Shown here piece after piece: positions 1 to 9,653 of a DNA stretch of 64,000 bases (position 1 is the first letter of the stretch; every line of letters starts with the position of its first letter). Made by a program: the position numbers and the translations under genes. This DNA comes from Halomontanus rarus (GTDB lineage Archaea; Halobacteriota; Halobacteria; Halobacteriales; Natrialbaceae), in NCBI RefSeq assembly GCF_029338335.1, contig NZ_CP119797.1; one strand, 5' to 3'. Under the pieces are notes generated by a model. The model did not search any database. It had not been told where the DNA came from and saw nothing but the letters and a program-made list of their open reading frames with translations.

Positions 1-90
1 ACTTCGCTCATGAGCCGTTTTTCGACCGATTCAGTACATCGTTACCCAGCTCGAGCCTCGTTCTCTTAGACGAACCACCTCTTCTATCTC

Positions 91-690
91 GAGTACCTAT
101 TGTACCTCAGTCACCTATTATAAATGAGTCACCTACTCTACTAGTGGTGCCTCGGTCTCGACCCGGATCGTCCGATCGGGTTCGCCGGGAACCGCCACGC
201 CCCTCACCTGAGGTACCTATTGTGGCTGCGGTCGCACTCGATGTCCCGTTTTCTGCGCAGCGGTGTATTATTATAGGTAATTACTTTCTGTGGTCCGGTC
301 AATGCGAAATCTCTCTTCGTTCACCTCCCGCAACTGAGCGAGTTGGTCGCACTGAGGTACCGATTTCTCCTGAGGTGTCTGACCTTTCTGGAGTACCTAC
401 CTCACCTGAGGTACCTATTTTTCAAGAGGTTCGCTGCCGACCACGCGTTTGAGAGCCGGGATAGGCACTCAAAATCAAACAGGTGAACTGCCTATCGTAC
501 CTTCAGCACCTGCCTCAGCTGAGGCACCTATTGTACCGCAGGTGCGTACTTGAGGCACCGCCCGCTTGCCAATCTCTCCTCACATTGCGTTAAACCCTCT
601 CTCTGACGTCTAGAGGGCCTCGACCACCTACCTCAGCTTAGTTACCTTGTTCACCTATCCTACCTATTGCACCTCAGGTGCCTACCTACG
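91..690. repeat. Iteron-like field of degenerate CTGAGGTACCTATTGT repeats
   Basis: This stretch has no convincing gene but is full of short related words. TCACCTGAGGTACCTATT occurs at 204 and again at 402. Variants are seen near 94 (TACCTATTGTACCTCA), 112, 514 (CAGCTGAGGCACCTATTGT) and 655-680. Two sub-motifs alternate: a CACCTGAGGT-type palindrome and an ACCTATTGT half-site. The second half-site is the arm of the perfect palindrome just before parA. Repeat fields beside parA are typical of replicon origins or centromere-like sites, so a replication, incompatibility or partition role is inferred. No rep or orc1/cdc6 gene is visible; one could lie to the left of the window. The open frame at 144-452 consists of this repeated DNA and is not credited. 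Confidence 0.6.
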
Positions 691-750
691 GTAGATTTAA
701 GCCGTCCACGCGAGATGACTCCCGCGTTCACTGATACGAGTGCCTGAGGG

Positions 751-768
751 ACAATAGGTGCCTATTGT
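751..768. promoter_or_regulatory. Palindrome upstream of parA (candidate operator/parS)
   Basis: ACAATAGGTGCCTATTGT has perfect 8-bp arms around a 2-nt centre and ends 30 bp before the parA start codon. The same core, ACAATAGGTGCCTATTG, opens the array at 12632. A site here could let the ParA partner autoregulate the operon, as in many plasmid partition loci. That role is inferred. Confidence 0.6.
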
Positions 769-797
769 CCTGACGACACTGCTGGGAGGACATTCCA

Positions 798-1670
798 ATG
801 GTAGCAAAAAACGAGACGCCACGCGCCGTGAGCGTGGTCATCCTGAAAGGCGGCGTCGGCAAATCAACGATTTCGATGAATCTCGCGCGCCAGCTCACCG
901 AGCGCGGTCGCGTGTTGTTCGCGGACCTCGATCCGAACGGACACGCGACGAACGGTCTCGGATTCGATGAGGCCTACCGCGGCGAGACGAACCTCGGCGA
1001 CGTGGTCTTAGATCAGGGCGACGCGACCGTCGCCGACCTGATTCACGAAACGGAGTTCGACTTCGACCTCCTCCCGTCGTCGGATACCCTCGAGGACGTC
1101 GAGAAAGATCTCGCCGGTGCGCTCCAGGGGTCGGCGCGGGTCAAGACGAAGATCGTCGACCCGCTGCTGGGCGAGCGGTACGATTACATCGTGTTCGATT
1201 GCCCCGCCTATCCCGGCATGCTCAACAACAACGCGCTGGTCGCGACCGGGAACGTGTTGATCCCGCTCGAGCCGGGATCGAGTTCGATCGGCGGCTACAA
1301 GCGGACGATGGAACGGCTCATCAAACCTGCACAGGAGTACATCGATATCGACGTGCTCGCGCTGGTCCCGAACAAGCTTCGCGAGCGGATCGACCAGCGG
1401 ACCGAAGACCGAGAACTCCTCGAGAACCTGAACACGGCCGACGCGACCCAGGGGAAGGTTCCGAACTTCGCACGGATTACGAGCGACGAGTTCGACGCGA
1501 TCGACGACGGAGAGATGCGACCGCCGAAGCCGGGCGTTCGATACAGCGCCGCGCTCTCGAAGTCGCTCAAGGAGCACCAGCCGCTGCTGGATTACGACCC
1601 CGAAAACGAGCAACTCGAGAACTTCGAGGAACTGGCGTCGATCGTCTCGAACGGGGGGGTCGAGCGATGA
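798..1670 (+). CDS. parA: ParA/Soj-family partition ATPase
   Basis: A 290-residue deviant-Walker P-loop ATPase. KGGVGKST at residues 17-24 carries the two lysines typical of ParA/MinD proteins, and a Walker B-like YDYIVFDCPAYPG segment lies near residues 130-142. Family members bind DNA non-specifically as ATP dimers and position plasmids through a ParB-like partner. The length is normal for an archaeal plasmid ParA. The ATG is preceded by GGAGGA a few bases upstream, a good ribosome binding site. The stop codon overlaps the start of the next gene (ATGA), so the two are probably translationally coupled. The palindrome at 751-768 lies in the promoter region. The ATPase family is confident; the role in segregation is inferred from context. 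Confidence 0.9.
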   Translation: MVAKNETPRAVSVVILKGGVGKSTISMNLARQLTERGRVLFADLDPNGHATNGLGFDEAYRGETNLGDVVLDQGDATVADLIHETEFDFDLLPSSDTLEDVEKDLAGALQGSARVKTKIVDPLLGERYDYIVFDCPAYPGMLNNNALVATGNVLIPLEPGSSSIGGYKRTMERLIKPAQEYIDIDVLALVPNKLRERIDQRTEDRELLENLNTADATQGKVPNFARITSDEFDAIDDGEMRPPKPGVRYSAALSKSLKEHQPLLDYDPENEQLENFEELASIVSNGGVER

Positions 1671-2074
1671 CCGACAACCCGTTCGACGATCTGGGCGGTA
1701 TCGACGACGAGGAGTCGGACGGGGATCAGTCGGCGTCGGTGGACGACGCGGCGTCTGCTTCCGTCGCAGAACCATCGACCGAACCGGCGCGACCGGCCGA
1801 GACGTCATCGTCGACTGCAGAGACTCGAGAGGAGTCGACCGACGTCTCCGGTCCCCCGTTCGAGTACTCGGCGGTCCGTCAACGGCCGCTGTACGCCCGC
1901 GGCGAGACGTGGGACGAGTTCGAAGACGCGGTCGGAATCTCCGTCGTTCCCGAACTTCGGAAAGAAGGCGTTCGAGACGAGGAAAAACGCGAGATTCACG
2001 ATGCGGTACTCACGCTCGCGATCGAGGACCCCGAACGAATCGTCGAGCTCGTCCTCGAGCGTCGTCGGTCGTAA
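1667..2074 (+). CDS. ParA-partner candidate, small acidic haloarchaeal protein
   Basis: A 135-residue protein starting at the ATGA overlap with parA. Residues 1-60 are an acidic, Ser/Thr/Ala-rich, probably disordered tail. Residues 60-135 look folded, with the stretch FEYSAVRQRPLYARGETW followed by amphipathic helices rich in Glu and Arg. It lacks ParB HTH or nuclease motifs. Coupling to parA and the disordered-plus-helical layout suggest the DNA-binding adaptor or ATPase activator of the partition system, but this is inference. A ribbon-helix-helix-like fold is possible and not shown by any motif I can name. Confidence 0.7.
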   Translation: MTDNPFDDLGGIDDEESDGDQSASVDDAASASVAEPSTEPARPAETSSSTAETREESTDVSGPPFEYSAVRQRPLYARGETWDEFEDAVGISVVPELRKEGVRDEEKREIHDAVLTLAIEDPERIVELVLERRRS

Positions 2075-2339
2075 CCGCGCTTCTCGACGCTTTGTGTTCG
2101 GCAGCGCTCGGGTTCCGTGGCCGTCAGTCGATAACCGATTTCACGCCACCTATGCTCGGTGCATAAACTACTTGCTACTATACCAATGGTGTTCGACAAA
2201 CCCGATCTGACTTCTTGCAAAGGCAGGGGCCACCTTTAGTTGTCTCTTGGGTGTGCTTGCGACGAGGGATATCAATGAGAACAAGTAGCATAGACGAGGG
2301 AATCGAGTCGACACACACCGCGAGAGACGGGAGGAATCG

Positions 2340-3509
2340 ATGAGGGCACTCACCTGGCACGGCGAAAAAGACGTTCGCGTCGAAGAGGTCCCCAGACCGG
2401 AGATCGTCGACCCGACCGATGCAATAATCGAGATTACGGCGACCGCTATCTGCGGCTCGGATCTCCACCTCTACAACGACTTCATGCCGGGAATGCGGGA
2501 GGGTGACATCTTAGGACACGAGCCGATGGGTGAAGTCGTCGAGACCGGGAGCGACGTCGACACCCTCGAGGTCGGCGATCGCGTCGTCGTTCCCTTCACG
2601 GTCAGTTGCGGTTCGTGCTGGTTCTGTGGACAGGATATGTACTCGCTCTGTGATAACACGAACCCGAACGCCGAACTGGCCAGCAAGGAGATGGGCCACT
2701 CGCCGGCCGGCCTGCTCGGCTTCTCCCACGTGCTGGGCGGATACGCCGGCGGTCAGGCGGAGTACCTGCGCGTCCCCTACGCCGACGTCGGCCCGGTCAA
2801 AGTCGACGCCGACCTGCCGGACGAGCAGGTGCTCTTCCTCTCCGACATCTTCCCGACGGGATACATGGCCGCCGAAAACGCCGACATTCAGGAGGGCGAT
2901 ACGGTCGCCGTCTGGGGCTGTGGCCCGGTCGGACAGTTCGCCATCCAGAGCGCCCAGATGCTCGGCGCGAATCAGGTGGTCGCGATCGATCGGGTGGACG
3001 AACGATTGGCCATGGCGAGAGACCACGGCGATGCGGAGACCATCGACTTCGAACACGAGGACGTCTACGACCGGCTGATGGAGATGACCGGCGGTCGCGG
3101 GCCGGATCGGTGTATCGATGCGGTCGGGACGGAGGCCCACGGAACGGGCCTTAGAGGCGTCTCCGACCGGCTGAAACAGGGCGTGGGAGTGGAGGACGAC
3201 CGGCCGTACGTGCTCCGCGAGGCGATCAAGTGCTGTCGGAAGGGCGGGACCCTGTCGGTGCCCGGCGTCTACATCGGGGACGTGGACAACATCCCGTTCG
3301 GATCGCTGATGAACAAGGCCCTGACGGTGAAGACCGGGCAGACGCACGTCCAGCGCTACCTCAACCCGCTTCTGGAGAAAATCGAAGACGGCGACATCGA
3401 CCCGTCGTTCGTCATCTCCCATCAGGTCTCGCTCGAGGACGGCCCGGAGATGTACGAGACGTTCAACGACAAGGAAGACGAGTGCATCAAAGTGGTGATG
3501 ACTCCCTAG
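2340..3509 (+). CDS. Zinc-dependent alcohol/formaldehyde-type dehydrogenase
   Basis: A 389-residue medium-chain dehydrogenase. The catalytic zinc site is shown by CGSDLH at residues 38-43 and GHEP near 61. A structural-zinc loop with four cysteines lies around 88-102 (CGSC..C......C). A Rossmann motif GCGPVG near residue 196 binds NAD(P). The long insert after the fold (AIKCCRKGGTLSVPG region) resembles glutathione-independent formaldehyde dehydrogenases more than short yeast-type ADHs. It oxidises an alcohol or aldehyde adduct in the cytosol; the substrate is unknown. It is a single gene, separated from parA by about 265 bp without a recognisable gene. Confidence 0.85.
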   Translation: MRALTWHGEKDVRVEEVPRPEIVDPTDAIIEITATAICGSDLHLYNDFMPGMREGDILGHEPMGEVVETGSDVDTLEVGDRVVVPFTVSCGSCWFCGQDMYSLCDNTNPNAELASKEMGHSPAGLLGFSHVLGGYAGGQAEYLRVPYADVGPVKVDADLPDEQVLFLSDIFPTGYMAAENADIQEGDTVAVWGCGPVGQFAIQSAQMLGANQVVAIDRVDERLAMARDHGDAETIDFEHEDVYDRLMEMTGGRGPDRCIDAVGTEAHGTGLRGVSDRLKQGVGVEDDRPYVLREAIKCCRKGGTLSVPGVYIGDVDNIPFGSLMNKALTVKTGQTHVQRYLNPLLEKIEDGDIDPSFVISHQVSLEDGPEMYETFNDKEDECIKVVMTP

Positions 3510-3682
3510 AAGTGCTCGTCGGGGGATGACGATCTCAGTCGTCGGGCCGCTCTTCGACGTCGCTCATCGAGTCGTACTATTGATGAATTCTTCATCCGAC
3601 GACGTGTCTTCCATCCGCCCTGCACAGTTCGCGGCTTCCTGGTCCCGCACATATTTACTGTCGTTCAGCCGCTAGCGCTGGT

Positions 3683-4663
3683 ATGGGCTGGACCGCCGAC
3701 GATGTACCCGACCAGCGCGGCCGAACGGTCGTCGTCACGGGCGCGAACAGCGGCATCGGACTCGAGGCGACTCGGGAACTCGCACGAAACGGCGCGAGCG
3801 TGATCATGGCCTGCCGGAGCACCGACCGCGGGGAAGCGGCGGCCCGGGAGGTCCGCGCGGACGTCTCCGACGCAGACCTTCGAGTCGAAGCGTGTGATCT
3901 TGGGAGCCTCGAGTCGATTCGGGCGTTCGCGGAGCGCATCGACGGCGACGAACTCGACGTGCTCGTCAACAACGCGGGCGTCATGGCGATTCCGCGGTCG
4001 GAAACCGACGATGGCTTCGAGACCCAGTTCGGCGTCAACCACCTCGGGCACTTCGCGCTGACGGGCCTGCTGCTCGAGCGTCTCGGGCTCGAGGACGAAC
4101 GGGACTCGCGGATCGTCACCGTCTCGAGCGGGATGCACGAACGCGGCGAAATCGACTTCGACGACCTTCACCGCGAGGCGTCGTACGATCCGTGGGACGC
4201 TTACGCCCAGTCGAAACTCGCGAACGTGCTGTTCGCGTACGAACTCGAGCGGCGACTGCTCACCGCGGACGCGAACGTAGAGAGCATCGCGGTCCACCCG
4301 GGCTACGCGAACACGCGGTTGCAGTCTCGCGGCCCCGAACAGCGCGGCCAGCGGCTCCGGAAGGCCGCGATGTGGGTGATGAACGCCGTGGTCGCCCAGT
4401 CCGCTGAACGGGGTGCACTCCCGACGCTGTACGCCGCGACCGCACCCGACGCCGAGGGCGGCGCCTACTACGGTCCCGGCGGCCTCGCGAACATGCGCGG
4501 CTCGCCCGAGCGGCAGGCCTCGTCGGATCGATCCTACGACCGCGAGACGGCCCGTCGGCTGTGGGCGGTTTCGAGCGAGTCGACCGGCGTCACGTACGAT
4601 CTTCCGGAACCCGCGTCCACGTCCACGTCCGAGGCGTCCGCGCCCGAGCGGTCGGCACGGTAG
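3683..4663 (+). CDS. Short-chain dehydrogenase/reductase (SDR)
   Basis: A 326-residue SDR, longer than the classical 250, resembling retinol dehydrogenase/protochlorophyllide-reductase-like members. TGANSGIG at residues 19-26 binds the cofactor, NNAG near 95 is structural, and YAQSK near 173 provides the catalytic Tyr and Lys. A TATA-like TATTTACT lies about 30 bp before the ATG, consistent with a leaderless transcript as is common in haloarchaea. The substrate cannot be read from the sequence. The C-terminal 25 residues are low-complexity Ser/Thr/Ala. Confidence 0.85.
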   Translation: MGWTADDVPDQRGRTVVVTGANSGIGLEATRELARNGASVIMACRSTDRGEAAAREVRADVSDADLRVEACDLGSLESIRAFAERIDGDELDVLVNNAGVMAIPRSETDDGFETQFGVNHLGHFALTGLLLERLGLEDERDSRIVTVSSGMHERGEIDFDDLHREASYDPWDAYAQSKLANVLFAYELERRLLTADANVESIAVHPGYANTRLQSRGPEQRGQRLRKAAMWVMNAVVAQSAERGALPTLYAATAPDAEGGAYYGPGGLANMRGSPERQASSDRSYDRETARRLWAVSSESTGVTYDLPEPASTSTSEASAPERSAR

Positions 4664-4724
4664 CTGCGACGACTGCCGTTCACCCGTCGAGACGTTGAAG
4701 TGTCGCCGAGGCGTATCCTCGACG

Positions 4725-5501
4725 ATGGAACTCGGACTCACGGTCGGGGATTCCCTCGAGCGACTCGAGGCGACCGTTTCGGACGTGTCGGACGTTTCGT
4801 TCGCCGAACTATCGATCGGCGAGGGTGGGGCCGACGTCGATTCGATCGACGAGGATCGGCTTCGCGGCGCACTGGATCGAACCGACTCGGAACTCTGCGT
4901 CCACCTGCCGTTCAGACAGGTCGTCGCGACGCCGGTCCCGGAGATCAACGAGGCGATCGTCGCCTACCAGAGCCGGCTCCTCGAGTGGGCGGGTGCGGCC
5001 GGAGCGAAGAAGGCGGTGATTCACGGGACGGCTCGAAATCCACACGACACCGACCAGCGTCCGATAGTCGCCGCCCAGCTCGAGAAGATCGCCGCGGCCG
5101 GCGAGGAATCGGGCGTCGAGGTCGTCGTCGAGAACGTCGGCCACCAGAAACGCGGCCTCCCGTTGACCGTTCTGGGCGACCTCGCGCGCGAATCGTCGAC
5201 GGCGGTCTGTTTCGACGTCGGGCACGCCTACGCGGAAGACGGCGACGACGGGGTCGAGCGCTTTCTCTCGCGCTACGACGATCTCGTCTCGCACTTGCAC
5301 GTCCACGACGTGCGAAGCCGGGGCGACACCCACCTTCCGATCGGCGCGGGCGAGATCGACTACGAGATCGTCACCGATCACCTCGAGGGGTTCGACGGGA
5401 CCGTCGCGATCGAGGTGTTCACGGACGATCCGGCGCTCCTTCGCGATACTGCACGGCGCGCTCGAGCACACCTCGACGGTCACGCCGACAGCGAGTCCTG
5501 A
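4725..5501 (+). CDS. Sugar phosphate isomerase/epimerase-like TIM barrel
   Basis: A 258-residue AP-endonuclease-2/xylose-isomerase-type TIM barrel. Likely metal ligands sit in VVENVGH (near 132), CFDVGHAY (near 163), HLHVHD (near 190) and IEVF (near 228), the usual Glu/Asp/His/Glu pattern. The ATG at 4725 was chosen because the barrel begins there (MELGLTVGDS); upstream sequence in the same frame overlaps the SDR gene and looks non-coding. It lies 60 bp after the SDR gene on the same strand, so co-transcription is possible. The substrate is unknown. Confidence 0.8.
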   Translation: MELGLTVGDSLERLEATVSDVSDVSFAELSIGEGGADVDSIDEDRLRGALDRTDSELCVHLPFRQVVATPVPEINEAIVAYQSRLLEWAGAAGAKKAVIHGTARNPHDTDQRPIVAAQLEKIAAAGEESGVEVVVENVGHQKRGLPLTVLGDLARESSTAVCFDVGHAYAEDGDDGVERFLSRYDDLVSHLHVHDVRSRGDTHLPIGAGEIDYEIVTDHLEGFDGTVAIEVFTDDPALLRDTARRARAHLDGHADSES

Positions 5502-5646
5502 CCGTGTCGCCTCGGCTCCACTCAGGGCCTGCGGCGCCCCGAAGTCGCGTCCGTTCACCGATTCGATTACGAACCCCATTCGTCGAGACCGTTTCGATAG
5601 CTCCCGTTCCGAGGGTTTACGGTCTCTCACTCGCTATATCGTCTAG

Positions 5647-8424
5647 ATGGATCCGTCTTCCGAGGAGGAAGAGGAGGGAGAAGGAGAAGGGGGCGGGGAA
5701 CTTTGCAGTCGGCTCCGCCAGCAACGGATCGTCGCCGAGCTGGGCCAACAGGCGCTCGAAACCGCCGATCTCGAGGGGCTTTTGCACGACGCGTCGGTCG
5801 CCGTCACCGAGGCGCTGGATACGGACTACTGTGTGGTACTCGAGCCGGTGTCCGACGGCGACGACGCGCTGGTTCGGGCGGGCGTCGGCTGGCGAGACGG
5901 GCTCGTGGGAACGACCGTCCCGGCGGGTCCGGGCTCACAGATGGACTATGCGCTGAACGCTCGAGCACCCGTCACCGTCGACGACCTGCGAACCGAGGAT
6001 CGGTTCTCGGTCTCCGACGTTTTCACCGGTCACGACGTTGTCAGCGGGATCTGCGTCGCCGTCGGCTCGCTCGACGACCCGTGGGGCGTTCTCGAGACGT
6101 ACACGACGGACCGCCGCGAGTTCACGCGCGACGACGCGACCGTCGTCGAGAACGTCGCGAACACCCTCGCGGCGGCGATCGATCGCGCCGAAAAAGAGCG
6201 GCAGCTACGCGACCGAGAACGCCGTCTCGAACGGTACAAGCAGTACACGGACAACGTCCTCGCCGCCGTCGACGACGTGTTTTACGTGGTCGACGAGACG
6301 GGCACGTTCCAGCGGTGGAACGAGAGTCTGCGGACGGTCACGGGGTATTCGGACGCGGAAATCGAGTCGATGGGGCCACTGGACTTTGTCGACGAACCGG
6401 ATCGCGACGCCGTCGGAAACGCGATCGCGGAGGTGTTCGAGACAGGGGGCGCACGGGTCGAGGCAACGGTTCTGACCAGCGACGGCGACCGAATTCCGTA
6501 CGAATTCGTCGCGTCGCGGCTCGAAAATCCCGACGGGACCCCTATATTGGCCGGGATCGGTCGAGATATCACGGAGCGCACGGAGCGCAACCGGCGACTG
6601 GACAAGTACGAGCGGATCGTCGAAACGATCAACGACGGCATCTACGCGGTCGACGAGGCCGGCCACTACACGATGGTCAACGATGCTTTCACCGAGTTGA
6701 CCGGGTACACCCGCGAAGAACTGCACGGGTCGCACGCGACGCGTATCGTCGACGAGACGACTCTCGACGAGGCGGCGACGCTCCGGGAGGAGATGAACGC
6801 GGACGACGGGGCCAATCCGACGATGGAAACGACGGTCCGGACGGCGGAGGACGACCGCGTCCCCGTCGAAGTGACGTTCGCGTCGCTCTCGACCGACGGC
6901 GAACAGGAGCGCGTCGGCGTGGTCCGGGATATTTCCGCACGCGTTGAACGCGAACGAGCGCTCGAGGCGTCCGAACGCCGGTATCGAACGCTCGTCGAGA
7001 ACTTCCCGAACGGGGCGGTCGGCCTGTTCGACGAGGAACTGTGTTACACCGCCGTCGGCGGGGAACTGCTGGACAGGCTCGATCTCTCGCCAGCGGAACG
7101 GATCGGCCGAAGCATCTCGGAAATACACTCCGACGCCCTCCTCGAGGAGATCGAACCGTCCTTCCGGGCCGCGCTCGCGGGCGAGGCGAACTCCTTCGAG
7201 GTCGACTATCACGACCGTCACCTGTACGCCCACACGCTGCCCGTCAGAAACGCCGACGACGACGTGTACGCGTGGATGCTCGTCGTCGAGGACGTCACCG
7301 AGCGCCGGGAGGCGCAGCGGGAACTCCGCAAGAGCGAAGCGAAGTTCCGGATGATCGCGGAGAACTTGGACGAGATCGTCTGGATGACGACCGAAAACGT
7401 CGAGGAGTTCGTCTACATCAATCCGGCGTTCGAGGAGGTGTGGGGACTCGACCGTGAGGACCTCTACGACGATCCGCTCGTCTTTCTCGAATCGGTCCAT
7501 CCCGACGACCGTGACCGCGTTCAGGAGGCGTTTACCGGGCTTCCCGAGCGAGAGTTCGACGAAACGTACCGGATCGTCCGCCCCGACGGTGAGGTTCGGT
7601 GGATCCACGCCGGGGGCGCGCGCGTCACCGACGAGGACGACGAAATGGCCCGAATCGTCGGTATCGGGGAGGACATCACCGAGCGAACGGAGCGCGAACG
7701 GCGACTCGAGCAACTGGTCGAACGCCTCGAGGAGTCGAACGAACGCTTAGAGCAGTTCGCCTACGCCGCCTCCCACGACCTGCAAGAGCCCCTGCGGATG
7801 GTCTCGAGTTACCTCCAGCTCATCGAGCGCCGGTACGCCGACGCCCTCGACGACGACGGCGAGGAGTTCCTCGCGTTCGCGGTCGACGGCGCAGATCGGA
7901 TGCGCTCGATGATCGAGGGGCTGCTCGAGTACTCCCGCGTCGAAACTCGCGGCAACGAGTTCGAACCGGTCGAGCTGGAGAGAGTCCTCGAGGACGTCCG
8001 CGAGAATTTGCAGGTAACGGTCGAGGAGTCCGACGCCGAGATTACGGCCGAATCGCTCCCCCGCGTCGAGGGTGACGCGGGGCAGTTGCGGCAGGTGCTC
8101 CAGAATCTGCTGGCCAACGCGATCGAGCACAGCGGTTCAGGGCCACCGCGGGTCCACGTCGCCGCCGAACGCACCGGCGCTGAATGGACGGTGTCCGTCA
8201 CCGACGAGGGAGTCGGCATCGATCCGATCAATCAGGAACGCATCTTCGAAATCTTCGAGGGTGGACACGGCGAAACGGGCTATTCGGGAACGGGGATCGG
8301 ACTGGCGCTCTGCGAGCGGATCGTCGAACGCCACGGCGGCGACATCTGGGTCGACTCCGAGCCGGGCGAGGGAGCGACCTTCTCGTTTACGTTGCCGGCA
8401 GTCCGGGAGCGGTCCGGCGATTGA
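5647..8424 (+). CDS. GAF/multi-PAS sensor histidine kinase
   Basis: A 925-residue, apparently soluble sensor kinase. After an acidic Glu/Gly tract it has a GAF-like domain (about 45-180) and four PAS domains (about 198-308, 318-430, 441-560, 561-690). The HisKA helix follows, with phospho-acceptor in ASHDLQEPLRM (about 705), then an HATPase with N box NLLANAIEHS and G boxes near 870-900. No transmembrane segment is visible, so cytoplasmic sensing (redox, light or small molecule) is likely. No response regulator is adjacent. The kinase half is strikingly similar to that of the kinase at 37775-41128, which indicates paralogy. Confidence 0.9.
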   Translation: MDPSSEEEEEGEGEGGGELCSRLRQQRIVAELGQQALETADLEGLLHDASVAVTEALDTDYCVVLEPVSDGDDALVRAGVGWRDGLVGTTVPAGPGSQMDYALNARAPVTVDDLRTEDRFSVSDVFTGHDVVSGICVAVGSLDDPWGVLETYTTDRREFTRDDATVVENVANTLAAAIDRAEKERQLRDRERRLERYKQYTDNVLAAVDDVFYVVDETGTFQRWNESLRTVTGYSDAEIESMGPLDFVDEPDRDAVGNAIAEVFETGGARVEATVLTSDGDRIPYEFVASRLENPDGTPILAGIGRDITERTERNRRLDKYERIVETINDGIYAVDEAGHYTMVNDAFTELTGYTREELHGSHATRIVDETTLDEAATLREEMNADDGANPTMETTVRTAEDDRVPVEVTFASLSTDGEQERVGVVRDISARVERERALEASERRYRTLVENFPNGAVGLFDEELCYTAVGGELLDRLDLSPAERIGRSISEIHSDALLEEIEPSFRAALAGEANSFEVDYHDRHLYAHTLPVRNADDDVYAWMLVVEDVTERREAQRELRKSEAKFRMIAENLDEIVWMTTENVEEFVYINPAFEEVWGLDREDLYDDPLVFLESVHPDDRDRVQEAFTGLPEREFDETYRIVRPDGEVRWIHAGGARVTDEDDEMARIVGIGEDITERTERERRLEQLVERLEESNERLEQFAYAASHDLQEPLRMVSSYLQLIERRYADALDDDGEEFLAFAVDGADRMRSMIEGLLEYSRVETRGNEFEPVELERVLEDVRENLQVTVEESDAEITAESLPRVEGDAGQLRQVLQNLLANAIEHSGSGPPRVHVAAERTGAEWTVSVTDEGVGIDPINQERIFEIFEGGHGETGYSGTGIGLALCERIVERHGGDIWVDSEPGEGATFSFTLPAVRERSGD

Positions 8425-8522
8425 GCGCCGGAACCGCCGACCGGCGGACATCTCGCCAGTCGACGTCGACGGGATTTCGCGGGCGAACGACCGGATGTCG
8501 CGGGGATCGACCCCGTGGCAGT

Positions 8523-9653
8523 CTACGGGTTCTCGTCGTAGATCTCCTCGTTTTCCTCGCCCTGCACGTCGATCACCGCGAGGGCGCCGCGACGGACGAC
8601 CCGGCTGAGCGCGTGGTCGACGATCTTGACGGGACCGGGGACCCGGAACTCCATTTCGCCGACGGTCGTCGTCCCGGGTGCGACCGGCGCCGTCTCGACG
8701 TTTCGAGCCGGATCCGAGAGGAGGTCCCCGTCGCGGTAGTACCGGCTCCAGACGTTACCGATGGGATGTAACGCGCTCGTCTTGTTCGGGCCGCCGCTGG
8801 CGAAGAAGACCCGCGCCGTCTCGCCGGTTTCGGCCTTCATCGGACCGACGCCGTCCGGAGTGAATCCGTAGGCCTGCCCGTTGAAGACGACGTATGTGGG
8901 GTCCTCGGCTTTCATCGCGTCGAAGCTGAAGCCGTGGTGTCCCTCCTGGCCGACCTCGCCGTCGGTGTAGAGTTCGTGCTGGCCGAGGTAGAACTCGTGG
9001 TCGACCTCGGGCAGGCCCTCCTCGGGTTCGACGATGATCGATCCGAACATGCCGGCGCTGATGTGCTGGTCCATGTTGGGGATCGCACAGTGGTAGACGA
9101 ACGCCCCCGCGTACTCGGCCGTGAAGCTGATCTCCGCGGCGTCGTCGCCCGGTGCGAGGGTCGTCGCGTCGGCGCCGCCGCCGGGACCGTACACGGCGTG
9201 GAAGTCCACGTTGTGCATGTCCGTGTTCGACTCCTCGGGGACCTCGAACGTGAGGTTGACGCGGTCACCGCGGCGGACCCGGACCATCGGTCCCGGAACC
9301 TGCCCTTCGAAAGTCATGTAATCGAACGTGACCCCCGGCTCGATCTCCGCCGTCTCGTGGGTCGTGCGGATCGTGATATCGTGTTCGCGCGGCTCGTTCC
9401 AGTCGACCGGATCCGGCACGTCGGTCGGCTCTCGAGCGATCCGATCGACGGTGACGTCTTTCGCATCGGGAAGCGCACCCGGTTCCGTCTCCGCGTTCTC
9501 GTCTCCGCTCTCGTCTGTATCCGTCTCGTCGCTGTCGTCCCCGTTCGGTTCGGCATCCGATCCGTCGCCGCCGAGACATCCTGCAACCGCGAGCGCACCG
9601 CTCGCTCCGATCGCTTGCAGAACCCGTCGGCGGTCGTGGGATAGTTGGGTCAT
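8523..9653 (-). CDS. nirK: Copper-containing nitrite reductase
   Basis: A 376-residue two-domain multicopper protein that reduces nitrite to nitric oxide outside the membrane. Numbering from the chosen start, the HxxDxH set is His147-Asp150-His152, and the type 1/type 2 copper ligands are His188, Cys189, His197 and Met202. A C-terminal His lies in SALHPIGNVW. The N terminus has a twin-arginine motif (DRRRVLQ) and lipobox AVAGC, so it is a Tat-exported lipoprotein. The start at 9653 places RR at residues 8-10; an in-frame ATG at 9683 would add ten residues. The acidic linker after the lipobox is usual for halophile lipoproteins. It neighbours the DUF2249 and HTH-10 genes. Confidence 0.9.
   Translation of the reverse strand: MTQLSHDRRRVLQAIGASGALAVAGCLGGDGSDAEPNGDDSDETDTDESGDENAETEPGALPDAKDVTVDRIAREPTDVPDPVDWNEPREHDITIRTTHETAEIEPGVTFDYMTFEGQVPGPMVRVRRGDRVNLTFEVPEESNTDMHNVDFHAVYGPGGGADATTLAPGDDAAEISFTAEYAGAFVYHCAIPNMDQHISAGMFGSIIVEPEEGLPEVDHEFYLGQHELYTDGEVGQEGHHGFSFDAMKAEDPTYVVFNGQAYGFTPDGVGPMKAETGETARVFFASGGPNKTSALHPIGNVWSRYYRDGDLLSDPARNVETAPVAPGTTTVGEMEFRVPGPVKIVDHALSRVVRRGALAVIDVQGEENEEIYDENP

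Noticed and set aside
144..452. Open frame in the left repeat field
   Set aside because: It is made of the repeated CACCTGAGGT/ACCTATTGT words, with no family character; not a credible gene.
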